Translations under genes and position numbers: made by a program
In this document: piece after piece, positions 62,695 through 64,000 of the stretch
How the letters are laid out: each line of letters opens with the position of its first letter
How positions within the stretch are numbered: position 1 is the stretch's first letter
The notes under the pieces: model-generated
Told to the model about the DNA's origin: nothing
Databases searched by the model: none
Seen by the model: only the letters and a program-made list of their open reading frames with translations
NCBI GenBank assembly: GCA_022826945.1
Contig: JAJDTY010000058.1
Location: 1 to 64,000, forward strand
Direction of reading: 5' to 3'
Source: Candidatus Binatia bacterium
Lineage (GTDB): Bacteria; Desulfobacterota; Binatia; Bin18
Length of the DNA: 64,000 nucleotides

Positions 62695-63876
62695 CTATCG
62701 CGCGATCACTTGCAGCTTGTCAGGAAAATCGGTCAGCCGCTCAAGACCATTCTCTCCAACAATAAAATTCTCCTCAAAGAGAATGGGGCCGTAAGGTGTC
62801 TGGGTAAACCACTCCGGCGCAATTACCATATTGACTTCCAAACACAGGTCTGACGGACAACCGACTCCAAGCCACGGCTTCTCGACCATCTCATACCCAA
62901 GGTTATGGCCAACAAACTGCCCTTCAAGTGGATCAACCGCGCCGTGTTTGTGCATGACCTTGAGTGTGTCTTGAGCGATTTCCTTAATAGGCCGCCCCGG
63001 CCGCCAAAGCTCTAGCGCTTCGCGGTATATGACTTTCATGGAGTCAAATATTTTGAGCTGTTCCGTCGTGGGTTCGCCCCAGACCAGCATAATGTCGTAA
63101 TCAGAGGTGTAGCCCCGGTAGATGGCGCCGCCGTCAAACCACTGAAAATCGCCCGGCTCCATCAGACGGTCAGGATACTGAGCGCGGAAGAATGTATAGC
63201 CAGGATGCGTCCACGGCATGGCGATTCCAGCCTCGGTCGCTCCAGCCTCGGCCTGGCACTGGAACATGGTGAACATCAACTCAGTCTCACTGATACCACG
63301 GCCAATACGGCGAACAAATTTTCGGAAGGCGTTATTCTGAATCTCCACAGCTATGCGTAAGCAATTGACTTCAGCCGGCGATTTGACCATACGCAAACGA
63401 TAGAAGAGATCTGCTGCGTCTGTCAGATTGGCGTGGGGAAGCGCCTTTTTCAGTTCTTCGAATTCAGGGATGACAATGCCCCCATAGGCCCCAAGATCAA
63501 TACCGACCCGCCTCTGTTGGATTCCGAGGTCAGCGAGTGCGGTTTGCATTGCTTGGGGCCGATTTTCTTCTAGCGGAGGTGGAACAGTCCGGATGTCAGT
63601 AATATGAGTTGACTGTTCGTATGTCTCCGCTGGCATTTGGAATCCAACCAGGATCGGCTCTCGGTCCCGCGGCAGAATCACTTTTGGGAAGATCGCATGG
63701 TGTGAAAATTCGGGAAAGCGCTTGGCCGACAGAGAGCCGAGAAATCCGGATAGCCAGAACTGGTTGCCCGGACTATACGCGATAAGCGCATCGAGATTTG
63801 CCTCGGTCATTTTTTGCCAAGCTCGCTCATAGCGTGTCTGGAACTCCTCTTTTGGAAAGACCGGCTGGTGGAACAT
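62695..63876 (-). CDS. M24-family (Xaa-Pro peptidase/creatinase-like) metallopeptidase
   Basis: A 393-residue protein starting MFHQPVFPKEEFQTRYERAW (GGAGGGGGG upstream). The pita-bread domain carries WFDGGAIYRGYTSDYDIM (two Asp ligands), FVGHNLGYEMVEKPWLG (His), EVNMVIAPEWF (Glu) and LFEENFIVGENGLERLTDFP (Glu), so the metal site looks complete. M24 members include Xaa-Pro dipeptidase, creatinase and ectoine hydrolase DoeA-like enzymes; amide-cleaving chemistry fits the surrounding genes. It converges with the dimeric-barrel gene, only 5 bp apart. Confidence 0.88.
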   Translation of the reverse strand: MFHQPVFPKEEFQTRYERAWQKMTEANLDALIAYSPGNQFWLSGFLGSLSAKRFPEFSHHAIFPKVILPRDREPILVGFQMPAETYEQSTHITDIRTVPPPLEENRPQAMQTALADLGIQQRRVGIDLGAYGGIVIPEFEELKKALPHANLTDAADLFYRLRMVKSPAEVNCLRIAVEIQNNAFRKFVRRIGRGISETELMFTMFQCQAEAGATEAGIAMPWTHPGYTFFRAQYPDRLMEPGDFQWFDGGAIYRGYTSDYDIMLVWGEPTTEQLKIFDSMKVIYREALELWRPGRPIKEIAQDTLKVMHKHGAVDPLEGQFVGHNLGYEMVEKPWLGVGCPSDLCLEVNMVIAPEWFTQTPYGPILFEENFIVGENGLERLTDFPDKLQVIAR

Positions 63877-64000
63877 GTATCCCCCCTCCTGTGAGATATA
63901 TCTTTTGGTCACTACCACTAACCGAGATAGGTCGAAAAGAGTTGCATCTCAAAATTCTTGCGCTACGCTCTTTCCACAGCAACAGGGAAGGAGAGTTGTA

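Overview
The window looks like a stretch of chromosome from a GC-rich (roughly 58-60% by eye), Gram-negative, probably uncultivated environmental bacterium. A Gram-negative envelope is suggested by the PotD-type and Tat-dependent periplasmic binding proteins, an ExeA/GspB pair, lipoproteins and minCDE. The mix of LLM-class flavin oxidoreductases, amidohydrolases, D-aminoacylase-like enzymes, acetoacetate decarboxylase-like and epoxide hydrolase genes resembles Tectomicrobia (Entotheonella)-, Binatota- or deltaproteobacteria-like genomes. That placement is inference from gene content; no rRNA or other decisive marker lies in the window.

Layout. 1-1727: the trailer end of a large type I-E-like CRISPR array (28 full identical repeats, exact 61-bp period), whose leader and cas genes must lie to the left. 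It is followed directly by a two-repeat remnant of a different repeat family (1769-1875) and a GYD-domain gene. 2274-2930: a Phd/VapC-type toxin-antitoxin locus with a frameshifted toxin. 3075-8762: an MFS exporter and a complete PotABCD-type ABC importer operon. 8875-9852: a Rho-like ATPase lacking the RNA-binding cold-shock domain. 9886-18440, mostly minus strand: RidA, NnrU, nitronate monooxygenase, type II glutamine synthetase, a periplasmic-binding-fold protein, LLM oxidoreductase, HAD hydrolase and a tungsten aldehyde:ferredoxin oxidoreductase. 18560-27904: a CxxC membrane protein, D-aminoacylase-like enzyme, OFA-type MFS transporter, a Cache/HAMP membrane protein coupled to a Tat-exported binding protein, class III aminotransferase, MBL-fold hydrolase and enoyl-CoA hydratase. 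28056-34303: small hypotheticals, a Sel1-repeat protein, amidohydrolase, acetoacetate decarboxylase-like protein, 1-Cys peroxiredoxin, two dodecins, a lipoprotein and a Cys-rich protein.

34432-51477 is mostly housekeeping: xerC-hslV-hslU facing minC-minD-minE, exeA-gspB, purM, rarA and NAD kinase, with detoxification genes (GST, epoxide hydrolase, F420/FMN reductase-like) and a BAX-inhibitor-1 protein. 51538-54973 is a compact catabolic module: a Rieske oxygenase divergent from a LigA-LigB-EamA operon. A decayed CDF metal-efflux gene follows (54998-55977). 56055-63876 is a second catabolic run: two LLM oxidoreductases, a D-aminoacylase paralogue, amidohydrolase, a dimeric-barrel-like protein and an M24 peptidase.

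The most unusual structure not explained by genes is a dispersed palindromic element of 54-55 bp. It occurs four times (6702, 15917, 29945, 31272), each time at the stop codon of a gene. Twice it supplies the stop codon itself, and once it supplies the apparent start codon and first residues of the next gene. The Rho paralogue without its RNA-binding domain, the two-family CRISPR junction and the sensor-like pair at 22759-24811 are the other leads.
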